Source of the DNA: a virus
DNA: 64,000 bases
Direction: 5' to 3' (one strand)
IMG/VR virus record: IMGVR_UViG_3300032086_003519
Span: 23,213-87,212 of that record
The notes under the pieces are model-generated. The model was given only the letters and a program-made list of their open reading frames with translations. It ran no database searches and was not told where the DNA came from. The position numbers and the translations under genes were made by a program. Of the stretch, positions 1 to 8,531 are shown piece by piece (the first letter of the stretch is position 1; every line of letters starts with the position of its first letter).

Positions 1-75
1 TGCTTTTTGAATTGAAAATCTAACGTAATCTGGTAAAGCTCCGCCGTCAGATATAAAAGTATTTACTATTTTCAT
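1..75 (-). CDS. Partial protein, probable glycosyltransferase N-terminus
   Basis: The first 25 codons of a gene that leaves the window. Translation starts MKIVNTFISDGG at an ATG three bases after the stop of the upstream gene. The piece is too short to assign by domain. Its place at the end of a run of glycosyltransferase genes suggests another enzyme of that kind, which is inference only. Confidence 0.5.
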   Translation of the reverse strand, partial: MKIVNTFISDGGALPDYVRFSIQKA

Positions 76-77
76 AT

Positions 78-797
78 TTAAGTCCAAGTGTGAATTGTGA
101 ACAGGTCTACATCAGTAGCACCTTCATACATGTTTATTGCAGCTCTAATTTCTTCATGTGACCATTGTTTGTATTGCCCATGAGTCTTTGTTTTAGTGTG
201 AGTGTGATTGTACATTTGAGGATGTGTTTTTGCTACATAGTTCCCATAGGTTTCAAACTCAGAGAACAAATATTCTTCGTTCACCAAAATTTCATTGAGA
301 TCATTTACAAACGTCTTCAGATCTGGTAGCATTTCTCGACACACATTTTTATCGAACAGCATAAAGTCATTTATGTAAGTATGATTGACTTGTCTACCAA
401 AGCCGAAGTAAATTTCCATTAAGCTAAAGTATGGGATATGGTGTTGATCCCTGTCGCTAATAAAGAAGTTTGGCTTACCTCCAGCAAAGACATCAATAGG
501 GCGATTGAAAATTAGATCAGAATCTATGCACATGTAAAGATCATTTCTAGTTACATCCTGAAAAGTCTTTATAAGTTGCTGATAGATCCAGTTAGGTCTA
601 GTGAATTTTACTTCGCTTATATCTAAGTCGATAACCTCTGAATCCGTTAGACATATAAAATCATCTGATACTGCATGGTCAGGCGTTACCAAAAATATGT
701 CGTGAGGCATTGGATTTAACCACTTCATTGACTCAAGACAGTAGTTGATTTTAGTATAATCTTTTGGGTGTGATAATATAATTGCGTCGTATTTCAT
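78..797 (-). CDS. Putative glycosyltransferase, GT-A-like (DUF6492-type)
   Basis: A 239-residue protein. The N-terminus (DAIILSHPKDY) and the segment CIDSDLIF near residue 90 look like the nucleotide-sugar-binding strand and the acidic D-x-D metal motif of GT-A enzymes. The length and motifs recall the DUF6492 family, from memory. No membrane segment or signal peptide is seen, so it probably acts in the cytosol. It directly follows another GT-A-like gene at 798 with no gap, as part of a long minus-strand run. Donor and acceptor cannot be told from the sequence. Confidence 0.6.
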   Translation of the reverse strand: MKYDAIILSHPKDYTKINYCLESMKWLNPMPHDIFLVTPDHAVSDDFICLTDSEVIDLDISEVKFTRPNWIYQQLIKTFQDVTRNDLYMCIDSDLIFNRPIDVFAGGKPNFFISDRDQHHIPYFSLMEIYFGFGRQVNHTYINDFMLFDKNVCREMLPDLKTFVNDLNEILVNEEYLFSEFETYGNYVAKTHPQMYNHTHTKTKTHGQYKQWSHEEIRAAINMYEGATDVDLFTIHTWT

Positions 798-1691
798 TTA
801 TATTCCTTGTAATATATCAAGCTCTTGATGCGGACAAACAATCTGTTCAAAGTCTATACTCTCAAGAGAAAGGCGTTTACCTTCCTCATATTCATCTCTT
901 AAGTCCAGCGCTACATAACTGTAGTTATCTCCATTCCTATTCTTTATTTGGTTTTGAACCCTATTGTTCGGAGAATTGACAACACAGCTATATTCAGGGC
1001 AAGCCATTAAAGCTGGAAGATCAAAGAAATACATTTGTAGCTTAGTCTCAAACTCATTCGGTGTTTGCTTCCACGCATATTTTGCTCTAGGTACTCCTAT
1101 GTTAGAGTAGTGTTTCTCCAATACGCAAAGTTCGGTGCAAAATCTTAATAGCCTGTCCTTCTGGAATATATGCGCATCAACAGAAAGTGGATATGCCCAG
1201 TATCCTCCTACAGGAATGGATGTTCTATTCCAGACTAACAGGTTCCCTAAAGATCCTACCTGCTCCGGCAAAGCATCTTGTCTCAAAACACCATCGCCAT
1301 AATCCCTCATGACCGTGTTTTTGCCTAACCTTAAAGATATGCAGGAAACTTGGCTTTCAAATGCCAGATCAATATCTTCTTCTGTCAGAGATAGTTCTCT
1401 GTAAACAATGTCATCATCGGTGAAAAAACAAACGTACTCGTCTAGCGAAGTATCAACAAGCTTTTTTATGTCGCTGAATATACTCGCAGACTGTCTAACA
1501 AAGTTGACATCCTGATGCTCTTTAATTAGAGTTTCATATGAATTTTCATGCTCCTTAGATGTAGTATACAAAACATCAATACGATGAATTGGATATCCGT
1601 ACTGTGTGCATGGTATGCGAGATTTTATACTATTTAGAGTTAGATCTAACTGAAGCGCTCTATCTTTGCTAAATACGATTGAGGTAAACAT
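798..1691 (-). CDS. Putative GT-A glycosyltransferase
   Basis: About 297 residues. FTSIVFSKDRALQLDLTLNSI at the start matches the opening of family-2-like glycosyltransferases, where a first beta strand is followed by a helix. FFTDDDIVYR near residue 90 is a plausible D-x-D metal-binding site. An ATG at 1712 is in frame, but the ATG at 1691 has GGGAG seven bases upstream and reduces the overlap with the epimerase gene, so I chose 1691. Soluble, no signal peptide. Substrate unknown. Confidence 0.6.
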   Translation of the reverse strand: MFTSIVFSKDRALQLDLTLNSIKSRIPCTQYGYPIHRIDVLYTTSKEHENSYETLIKEHQDVNFVRQSASIFSDIKKLVDTSLDEYVCFFTDDDIVYRELSLTEEDIDLAFESQVSCISLRLGKNTVMRDYGDGVLRQDALPEQVGSLGNLLVWNRTSIPVGGYWAYPLSVDAHIFQKDRLLRFCTELCVLEKHYSNIGVPRAKYAWKQTPNEFETKLQMYFFDLPALMACPEYSCVVNSPNNRVQNQIKNRNGDNYSYVALDLRDEYEEGKRLSLESIDFEQIVCPHQELDILQGI

Positions 1692-2625
1692 CAAACTGCT
1701 CCCTGTTTTCATTGAACCAGTTTACCGTCATTTCTAGACCGTCTAGCAGATCGTACTTAGGCTCATAACCAAGTCTTTCTCTAGCTCGACCGATGTCTAG
1801 TTGTCTTCTAGGTTGTCCGTCTGGATAGTCTGAATTAAAGTATATAGCTCCATTGTACCCCATAACTTCTGCGATTGAATGAGCCAAGTATTTAATCTTT
1901 ATTTCTCCGCCTGTTCCAATATTGATCGGCTCTGGAGATACATCTGTTTCCAGTGCTAACCTAAACGCATCCGCACAATCATATACATGTAGGAACTCTC
2001 TACTAGCTTCTCCTGTGCCCCAAACCTCTACAGCGTCTAAGTCAAACTTCATTGCCTTGTAAAACTTAAGGATAAGCGCCGGTATGACATGACTAATAGC
2101 AGGGTCGAAGTTGTCTTCAGGCCCATACATGTTTACGGGAACCAAGTTGACAGCATTAAAATCATACTGTTGATTATAAGCTACCAACAGCTGAGATAAA
2201 GTCTTTTTTGCGATTCCATACGGTGCGTTGGTTTCTTCGGGAAATCCTTTCCAGATGTCTTCTTCTTTGAATGGGACTTCTGTGAATTTGGGGTACGCAC
2301 AAACAGTTCCAGCCATTACAAACTTGGAGACTTTGCTTAACCTTGATTGCTCGATAGTATTTAATCCCATTGCAAGATTATTATAAAAGAACAATCCGGG
2401 ATTTTGTCTGTTCGCTTCAATTCCTCCAACAGTAGCTGCGAGGTGGATCACCGCCTTCGGTTCAAACTTATCGAAGGCTAACTTTGTGTCTTCTGCGCTC
2501 GTCAGGTCGAAGGAACTTCCGATAGCATGGACATTCTCGTAGCCATTATCTTTAAGATTAGCGACAACCGCTTTACCAAGAAAGCCAGTACCGCCTGTGA
2601 CTAAAACCGATTCGTTTTTATACAT
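1669..2625 (-). CDS. fcl: GDP-L-fucose synthase-like epimerase/reductase
   Basis: A 318-residue short-chain dehydrogenase of the NAD-dependent epimerase family. GGTGFLG (11-17) is the Rossmann glycine motif. Catalytic residues line up with E. coli GDP-fucose synthase at the same numbers: C109 in GTVCAYP, Y136 and K140 in YGIAKK, and H179 in SHVIPAL. The E. coli enzyme converts GDP-4-keto-6-deoxymannose to GDP-L-fucose by 3,5-epimerisation and 4-reduction. The related ColC makes GDP-colitose, so the product could be either sugar. AGGAG lies upstream of the start. Probable partners in this window are the ColD-like enzyme at 26059 and the GT10 and GT11 enzymes. Confidence 0.85.
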   Translation of the reverse strand: MYKNESVLVTGGTGFLGKAVVANLKDNGYENVHAIGSSFDLTSAEDTKLAFDKFEPKAVIHLAATVGGIEANRQNPGLFFYNNLAMGLNTIEQSRLSKVSKFVMAGTVCAYPKFTEVPFKEEDIWKGFPEETNAPYGIAKKTLSQLLVAYNQQYDFNAVNLVPVNMYGPEDNFDPAISHVIPALILKFYKAMKFDLDAVEVWGTGEASREFLHVYDCADAFRLALETDVSPEPINIGTGGEIKIKYLAHSIAEVMGYNGAIYFNSDYPDGQPRRQLDIGRARERLGYEPKYDLLDGLEMTVNWFNENREQFDVYLNRI

Positions 2626-3661
2626 TTATTTGACTCCTAGTTTTATTCCAACCAGTTATTATATTCTCTGCTTCTTGTTCACATCCGAAGTATCTAAGTA
2701 TGTCAGCAATTCTATGGAAGTTAGTGTGTGTACTCAACAAAAACTCTTGACCCTGCTTTGCTAGCTGAGTTCTTTCGTCTTCGTTATTTAGATAATAGTC
2801 TATCTTGTCTCTAAAGTCTTGTGGGCTATCCGCAAAGACTACACCATTTCCATTGAATATTTTTGCAATAGATGTTACATTATCGGAGATACAAAAGCCT
2901 CCTGCACACAAAATCTTAAAACATCTCTCATTTATGTCGAAGCCATAATGGTGAGCATGAGGTTCACTAAGGTTCGGACAAACCTTCGCGGAGACAAAAA
3001 GGTCTTTTACTTTCGCATCTTGTATAACTCCACAATATTGATTAATGTGCCAAGGTTGATTCCCAAACACTTTAATATTATAATTATGAACAGGGAAACA
3101 CATCGGTGTTAGATATTGATCTATCACAACACCTTTATATGGCCAGTAGCCACCAACAAATCCAATATCACAGGCCAATGACTCATCATACTTGCCTCCA
3201 AGATATTCTTGCACATCACCGCACATAATTAGAGACTTAGCATCTATGCCTATCTCTGCATACTTTGAATGTGTTTGGTCAACAGCTTCTTGGTCGTAGT
3301 GAATATGCACAAAATCTGGTTTGCCAGTCTCTTCTTTTAGCTTGGCTAATAATTGTATTTCTTGTTCAGTAGCATAAAGAACATTGAACCTTTGGTCTTG
3401 TTCAAAGTCTCCCCAATCTCCAGCACGAAGACCTACCTTTAGGTGCGGTCTTTCATAAATGCACTTGATCAGATCTGACGTAAGATTATATGCTTGCCCT
3501 AAGAACATATCTGGCTCAAACAAATCGAACGCATCGAAAGCTGACATATTCTTGCAGTCCCAAAATTGTGCCCTGATACCTACAGCATTAAATGCTTTTA
3601 ACCAAGACATTCTTTGAAAATAGTGGGCGTGCATGCCATCACTAGATATTAAAATTTTCAT
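2618..3661 (-). CDS. Putative GT-B glycosyltransferase (CgeB-like)
   Basis: A 347-residue protein opening with MKILISSDGMHAHYFQR, a Rossmann-type first strand. The C-terminal part, with NERCFKILCAGGFCISD around residue 245, matches the donor-binding region of glycosyltransferase group-1 (CgeB-like) proteins, where an acidic residue and a small-residue turn hold the nucleotide sugar. It overlaps the fcl-like gene by 8 bases and the nucleotidyltransferase gene by 20. Donor and acceptor are unknown. Confidence 0.6.
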   Translation of the reverse strand: MKILISSDGMHAHYFQRMSWLKAFNAVGIRAQFWDCKNMSAFDAFDLFEPDMFLGQAYNLTSDLIKCIYERPHLKVGLRAGDWGDFEQDQRFNVLYATEQEIQLLAKLKEETGKPDFVHIHYDQEAVDQTHSKYAEIGIDAKSLIMCGDVQEYLGGKYDESLACDIGFVGGYWPYKGVVIDQYLTPMCFPVHNYNIKVFGNQPWHINQYCGVIQDAKVKDLFVSAKVCPNLSEPHAHHYGFDINERCFKILCAGGFCISDNVTSIAKIFNGNGVVFADSPQDFRDKIDYYLNNEDERTQLAKQGQEFLLSTHTNFHRIADILRYFGCEQEAENIITGWNKTRSQINV

Positions 3662-4349
3662 TCTTTAAGTCTTTCATACAATCTATTTCTAATACTGAAA
3701 TTTTATCTGGCTCAATAACTTTGATATTGCCGCCTTTACTTATTATAAGATTAAGCACCTCAAAAGTCAACATATTTCTTGTTTCTTCTGAATGTTTTAG
3801 GAATATCTGCCTCAATAATTTTAACTCTTTTCCGCACAAGTATACTATTTGACACCACTTTAAGTTCAAACCATGAGAGAAGATCGTCGCTTTATTTTTT
3901 ACTTGGGTGATTCCAACTTCTCTATCTTGCATCGTGCTTTGTGAAGCCAAAGCAAAAGATCTGCTGTAGTCTAAGTCTCTTATTGCTTCTTGTCCAAAAT
4001 ACAAATCTCCATGAAAGAAGAGTATGCTGTCAGAGTCTGAGTTATTTGTGATGAGTCGCATTGTTTCTGCAGAGCCTGTAGTTTCGTACAACTGGTTCTC
4101 GACATATCTCACACCAGAACTTAGTCTTTTGATAACCTTGTTCGCATCTACTCCAAGGCCAACCACAATCTCTGGTTCTGAGAAGACATTCCTAGCCGTA
4201 GAAATCTGATGTTCAAGCAGCATTTTATTGCCGATCTTCAGTAAAGATCGTGGCTCATTAGATTTAATTCTATTTCCTACGCCAGCAGAAAGTATGCCAA
4301 CAGTTGTAGTGATAGAATCTTTCCTAATTTTTTGAGTAAATCTGTTCAT
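3642..4349 (-). CDS. Putative sugar-phosphate nucleotidyltransferase
   Basis: A 235-residue NTP-transferase-like protein. GILSAGVGNRIKSNEPRSLLKIG (residues about 18-40) is the nucleotide-binding loop with a downstream lysine, and FFHGDLYF near residue 110 is the usual metal-binding G-D site. The family activates sugar phosphates to NDP-sugars. It has only the core domain, without a beta-helix acyltransferase tail. In context it could supply a nucleotide sugar to the surrounding glycosyltransferases, possibly GDP-mannose, but nothing in the sequence fixes its specificity. Confidence 0.55.
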   Translation of the reverse strand: MNRFTQKIRKDSITTTVGILSAGVGNRIKSNEPRSLLKIGNKMLLEHQISTARNVFSEPEIVVGLGVDANKVIKRLSSGVRYVENQLYETTGSAETMRLITNNSDSDSILFFHGDLYFGQEAIRDLDYSRSFALASQSTMQDREVGITQVKNKATIFSHGLNLKWCQIVYLCGKELKLLRQIFLKHSEETRNMLTFEVLNLIISKGGNIKVIEPDKISVLEIDCMKDLKNENFNI

Positions 4350-5160
4350 TACGCTTTCTTATCTTCTCGGCATTATTTTGAAATATCTCTGCTGTCATCT
4401 TCATTGATTGGTTCAGTCCTGTTTCTCTCACATAAGATAGAGGTTCTGGCAGATGAGAAATCATACAAACGTTTGATAATCTTAGCCATAGATCATAATC
4501 TTCTGTACAGCCTATGAAGCCTTGACTTCCGGGCCCATGAAGATCACTATCATAGAACTCTCTGTTCTCCAACATGATTTTCGACAGGTAGGATTTTTTA
4601 ATCAGTCCTGCGCTATGAACTATGCACTGCCGTTCTAGCTCAAACTTAGAGTATGGATACTTGTACTCGTATGTTTCATAATCGTTATAGCCATAAGACT
4701 TGTGAATCACATAATCTGAATATGTGACACCAATTTCTTCATGCTCCATTAGCTTTTCTACCTGCTTACTAACTTTACTAGGATGGTAAAGGTCATCGGC
4801 ATCAAGAATAGCAAAAACATCAGCCCAGTTCCAAGCTTCCCAAATCGCTACGTTTCTAGCGGTACTGGCACCTGAGTTAGTAATGTGATAGCACCACAAC
4901 CCCAAGTCGCTGCATTGGAACAACTTCATATCTCCAGTATAATATGCCTCACTAACAGGATGCGTATCGGTAATAGAAGATATGTCTTCCGATGCGTAAT
5001 TTAGAAGTTTATCATAAGAGCCATCAGGTGAGCCATCATCAACCACGTAAACACGTAGCTGACCTTTGTAGTCTTGCTCTAAAGCGCTCGCTATAGCATC
5101 TAAAACATAATCGCCATAATTATAGTTAGTAATTATAACAGCTACATTAGGCAGATTCAT
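4324..5160 (-). CDS. Family 2 glycosyltransferase
   Basis: A 278-residue GT2 enzyme. VAVIITNYNYGDYVLDAIAS (6-25) is the classic N-terminal strand-helix, VVDDGSPDGS binds the nucleotide, GASTARNVAI is the conserved R-N segment, and AILDADD near residue 118 is the D-x-D metal site. It inverts anomeric configuration when transferring from an NDP-sugar. No membrane helices, so probably a soluble cytosolic enzyme. It overlaps both neighbours, which suggests translational coupling. Confidence 0.85.
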   Translation of the reverse strand: MNLPNVAVIITNYNYGDYVLDAIASALEQDYKGQLRVYVVDDGSPDGSYDKLLNYASEDISSITDTHPVSEAYYTGDMKLFQCSDLGLWCYHITNSGASTARNVAIWEAWNWADVFAILDADDLYHPSKVSKQVEKLMEHEEIGVTYSDYVIHKSYGYNDYETYEYKYPYSKFELERQCIVHSAGLIKKSYLSKIMLENREFYDSDLHGPGSQGFIGCTEDYDLWLRLSNVCMISHLPEPLSYVRETGLNQSMKMTAEIFQNNAEKIRKRNEQIYSKN

Positions 5161-5986
5161 CTATAAAGTCCTCCCAAGAAATAATTGTATCTGGGTCTGA
5201 CGTATTCATACCTTCAACTTTTTCAACAAAGCTAAGAGTCATGTCTTCTCCTGTCTCTTTGTGTTGCAGCTTTCTACTGCCATCTAGAAACTTATATATA
5301 GCCGTTTGGAATATCATGCCATTCAAATCATCATACGGCTTGACTAATACAAGTCTCTTCATGTCTATGTTTATTCTGTCATTGATTTTCTCTAGAAGAT
5401 CACGTCTCACATTTTCTCCGCTAGTCGTAACATACGCCCAACCATTCTTAGCATGTCTAAAGGCTTCGTCCAATAGGAAGTCATTTTTACTATCAACTAA
5501 TGTCTGTACGATGTGGAATTCTGTTTTAATAAACCTGTTCAGTCGTATATCTTCTGCTGTGGTATTATTAAAAGTATTCCTTAACATCTCGTGTAACTGC
5601 TCATTATATTCAACTCTAGAATTAATCAGTGCCACATATCGAGCTTGACCGAAGGTCTGCTCTCTAATGTCTTTCAATGTTGCGCTAAGTCGATCAAGCA
5701 TGCCTTCCTCATTATCCAAGAAGACAAAAAAGCCAACTCTTGGAGAGACTTCGTGCATAACAGACTTTATCATATCTTGCCGTTCTTCATCAGATAAAAT
5801 GATCTCCCATTCTTTAGGTCTGTATGTATTGCAAAATCTATTAAAAGTATAGTGATGCTTATCTCCATCCAAAAGTAAATCATTTTTAGGGTTTAGCTTT
5901 TCAGCCCTATTTAACTTACATCCGGTCTGTGTGTTCTTTGTGTATTCTGCAAATACGCAGCCTTTACAACTAGTTTGAACTTGCAT
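5147..5986 (-). CDS. Conserved protein with N-terminal cysteine cluster, possibly GT-A-like
   Basis: 279 residues. Cysteines at 7, 10, 22 and 47 (CKGC, then GC, then FC) could hold a metal or an iron-sulfur cluster. The following segment RVGFFVFLDNEEGMLDRLSA and the later mix of strands and helices resemble a degenerate GT-A fold, but I see no clear D-x-D motif. Set among glycosyltransferase genes with short overlaps on both sides. Function not recognised. Confidence 0.45.
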   Translation of the reverse strand: MQVQTSCKGCVFAEYTKNTQTGCKLNRAEKLNPKNDLLLDGDKHHYTFNRFCNTYRPKEWEIILSDEERQDMIKSVMHEVSPRVGFFVFLDNEEGMLDRLSATLKDIREQTFGQARYVALINSRVEYNEQLHEMLRNTFNNTTAEDIRLNRFIKTEFHIVQTLVDSKNDFLLDEAFRHAKNGWAYVTTSGENVRRDLLEKINDRINIDMKRLVLVKPYDDLNGMIFQTAIYKFLDGSRKLQHKETGEDMTLSFVEKVEGMNTSDPDTIISWEDFIDESA

Positions 5987-6413
5987 TTGCGATCCTCCTT
6001 GATGTTATAATACTTTGCATTGTTTCATTGTCCAAAGTCTTCTCTTCTATTTTTAGATTGCTCTTCTTAATAATCTCGCTAATAGTTTCTGTGTTTAGTA
6101 CACAGCCAATTGAGGGAGAGTCTTCAAATAACAAAGAGTTCATATCAGACAAAGCCATTCCTGTTTTATTATATCTATACGCGAGCAAGTCGATGTCCTT
6201 CTGGTAGATGACTAGCTTCGAGTTTAATCTCATCTTTGAAACTATCTTGTCTAAGATGTAGCCTAGACTTTCAAAATTAAAAGCAGAAAGAAAGCTATCG
6301 ACAATTATTTCTGTAGCTTCGTTGTTATCTACAACAGCGTCTAAAGTAGAAAAGTCTTTTACCCATACGTGGCTTTTGCTTTGTGGGTCTGTGTGTGAAA
6401 GTATAATCTTCAT
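5970..6413 (-). CDS. Hypothetical protein, methyltransferase-fold remnant-like
   Basis: 147 residues. The pattern KIILSHTD at the start, VDSFLSAFNFESLGYILDKIVSKMRLNSKLVIYQKD in the middle and repeated LKIEEKTL near the end resembles the C-terminal half of class I methyltransferases, but the glycine-rich SAM-binding loop is missing. It sits between a cysteine-cluster protein and a GT4 enzyme, overlapping both starts. I do not assign a function. Confidence 0.4.
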   Translation of the reverse strand: MKIILSHTDPQSKSHVWVKDFSTLDAVVDNNEATEIIVDSFLSAFNFESLGYILDKIVSKMRLNSKLVIYQKDIDLLAYRYNKTGMALSDMNSLLFEDSPSIGCVLNTETISEIIKKSNLKIEEKTLDNETMQSIITSRRIANASSN

Positions 6414-7432
6414 TACTTTTTATAATTCCTTATAACTTTGAAAAACAAGTCATTCCAGTTTTTAGTAAACCTGTCAAGACTATAATTATCTTTGATTGTA
6501 TTCCGTGCATTTTCTCCAAGCCTTCTAGCTTCTTGAGGATTGTCAAGAAGAAATTGACAAGATGCGCGTAGCTCATCTGCGGTATCCGCAAGTAACCCGT
6601 TCTCACCGTGCTGGATTATTTCTGGAATCATACAGTTATTAGTGCTGACGATTGCGCAGCCACAAGCCATTGCTTCCATCAACACTGTTGGTACAGGTGA
6701 ATGTATAGATGTGTTTAGAAATATTGACGAGCTTTTGTAGGCATCTCTCAAATCTTCTATACTATCAGCAGGTTCGGAGAAGCCGGGACTATTTCCTAAA
6801 ACCTTAACTGGTAAAGTGCCTTCGTTAGTCTTAATTATTTCATTCCACAAGTTCCAGCCACAACACCAATCTCTGTTAGGCCATTCATTTACAACTGAGA
6901 GCAAAACGTTTTCACGTTCTAACTCTTCGCCTGTTTGCCAGAAGTCGTAGTCCATACCATGCTCGATAAAGCCGGTAGTTCTTTCTTGCTTTTTGCCCCA
7001 AGCTTTCATATTGTAATCAGAAATAAAACTGTCGTGATCGACAGTAATAGAATTGAAACCCTCAACCTGTTGCTGAACATCAAATCTAATGTCCGGCAGT
7101 ACATGCGTATGCCTAATGATTGGGATGTTATACATTGCTTGTAAGTTCTTGGCAAATTGCAGTCTTTCGCAACTCGTGTGAGAAAGTATCAAGTCGAATT
7201 GTATGTGCCAAGGTATAATCTTTATCTCTTGGTAGTTTTCTGGTATTTCACCGTAGTCTTCATTCCATAACTTACCTTGAGCTATGGAATAAAAGTTGTG
7301 ACCAGTGCGACACAAATTCTGCTCGTATCTTTCGTGAGTACAAAAGGTTAATATATTTAATTTATCTGTATCTTTCATAGTGGCACGGCGCACTATGGAT
7401 TTTATAGAAACTTGATTTGGCTGACTAGCCAT
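6413..7432 (-). CDS. Family 4 glycosyltransferase
   Basis: 339 residues, GT-B fold. The C-terminal donor-binding region carries EAMACGCAIVSTNNCMIPE followed by HGENGLLAD, the E-x7-E type signature of retaining GT4 enzymes. The N-terminal half is unusual and short. AAAGGAG lies 8 bases before the chosen ATG. It overlaps the upstream GT4 gene by 8 bases, so the two are probably made together. Confidence 0.8.
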   Translation of the reverse strand: MASQPNQVSIKSIVRRATMKDTDKLNILTFCTHERYEQNLCRTGHNFYSIAQGKLWNEDYGEIPENYQEIKIIPWHIQFDLILSHTSCERLQFAKNLQAMYNIPIIRHTHVLPDIRFDVQQQVEGFNSITVDHDSFISDYNMKAWGKKQERTTGFIEHGMDYDFWQTGEELERENVLLSVVNEWPNRDWCCGWNLWNEIIKTNEGTLPVKVLGNSPGFSEPADSIEDLRDAYKSSSIFLNTSIHSPVPTVLMEAMACGCAIVSTNNCMIPEIIQHGENGLLADTADELRASCQFLLDNPQEARRLGENARNTIKDNYSLDRFTKNWNDLFFKVIRNYKK

Positions 7433-8531
7433 AAAGCAACTCCTTTAATTGTACTCCAACGTTTGCATTACTATAATTCTGTGCCTTTAGTTGCGCATCT
7501 GCACAAATTAAATCATATTTTTTTCTATCATTTTTGTATGTTTCATATGCAACCCTCATTGCAGATGCCAGATGTTCTATGTTTGGCTCCATCCATTTGG
7601 TATGGGAAGTATACATATAATCCAAAGAATCAGTGGCATTGTAGCAGTTCTTAGCTTCGGAATCCACTTTCCATCCATGACAGAAATCATCCATTCCTGT
7701 ATTGCCAGTGTAGATGACAGGCATACCAATCGCCATAGATTCGAGTGCCGGTATGCACCAAGCCTCACCAAAGCTAGGCATTACAAAACAGTGACACTTC
7801 GCCATTAAAGACAATAAGTGTCTATCTTCTAGATGTCCAGCAATAGCAATTTCTTTCCTGTAATTGGAGCGTATCTTTAGTCTAGACTTGACAGAATCAG
7901 ACAGATTCTTAAATGCTTCAAGTGTAGCGTCGTTAGAAAATCCAGACTTGTTTATTTTCAACATTAAGTTCACGGGTTCTGAAGGATGAAACTCTGTATG
8001 GAAGGCTCTGAGCAAACCTTCAATATTTTTTCTGTTTATCATCTCTCCAACAAAACAGAAGTTAAAGCAACCCTCAAACTCAGTTGCATCAGCACAGTCT
8101 TCTATATTGCTATACTTTGTCAAGTCAAGTGAGTGAGGAGCAATCTTGATAGGTGCTTTAACACCGCTTTTGTGACAGGCTTCGACCATTTGTTGGTTTG
8201 GAACCCACACTTCATCCATCATGTTGATATGCTTCTGCCACATTGTCTCTGTAAAAGTCACAGTTTCGGTGACGAAGAATCCAATGTTTTTGATTTTAGC
8301 ATTATAACTATAAAGAGGCGGTAATGTGTGATAAATGCAGGCATCACAATCTGATTCGCTCTTAGCTTCTAACTTTGTAATCGTAGGGTGGATGTCGGCA
8401 TGAGAGTTGTTGAATGTTATAGCTCTTGGCACTACATCTACTCCAGCAGAGTGCAAGGCTAAAATATTATTTAGTGAAGCGTAACCCCAGCCAGTTCTAT
8501 CTTTATAATTACCTATGTAGAGTGTTTTCAT
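7425..8531 (-). CDS. Family 4 glycosyltransferase
   Basis: 368 residues. MKTLYIGNYKDRTGWGYAS opens the acceptor domain, where GWGYA is the glycine-rich loop. The donor domain has CFVGEMINRKNIEGLLRAF, with lysine for phosphate contact, and FGEAWCIPALESMAIGMPVI, the E-x7-E motif. GT4 enzymes transfer sugar with retention. It forms a block of three GT-B genes with its neighbours. No membrane segment. Confidence 0.85.
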   Translation of the reverse strand: MKTLYIGNYKDRTGWGYASLNNILALHSAGVDVVPRAITFNNSHADIHPTITKLEAKSESDCDACIYHTLPPLYSYNAKIKNIGFFVTETVTFTETMWQKHINMMDEVWVPNQQMVEACHKSGVKAPIKIAPHSLDLTKYSNIEDCADATEFEGCFNFCFVGEMINRKNIEGLLRAFHTEFHPSEPVNLMLKINKSGFSNDATLEAFKNLSDSVKSRLKIRSNYRKEIAIAGHLEDRHLLSLMAKCHCFVMPSFGEAWCIPALESMAIGMPVIYTGNTGMDDFCHGWKVDSEAKNCYNATDSLDYMYTSHTKWMEPNIEHLASAMRVAYETYKNDRKKYDLICADAQLKAQNYSNANVGVQLKELLYG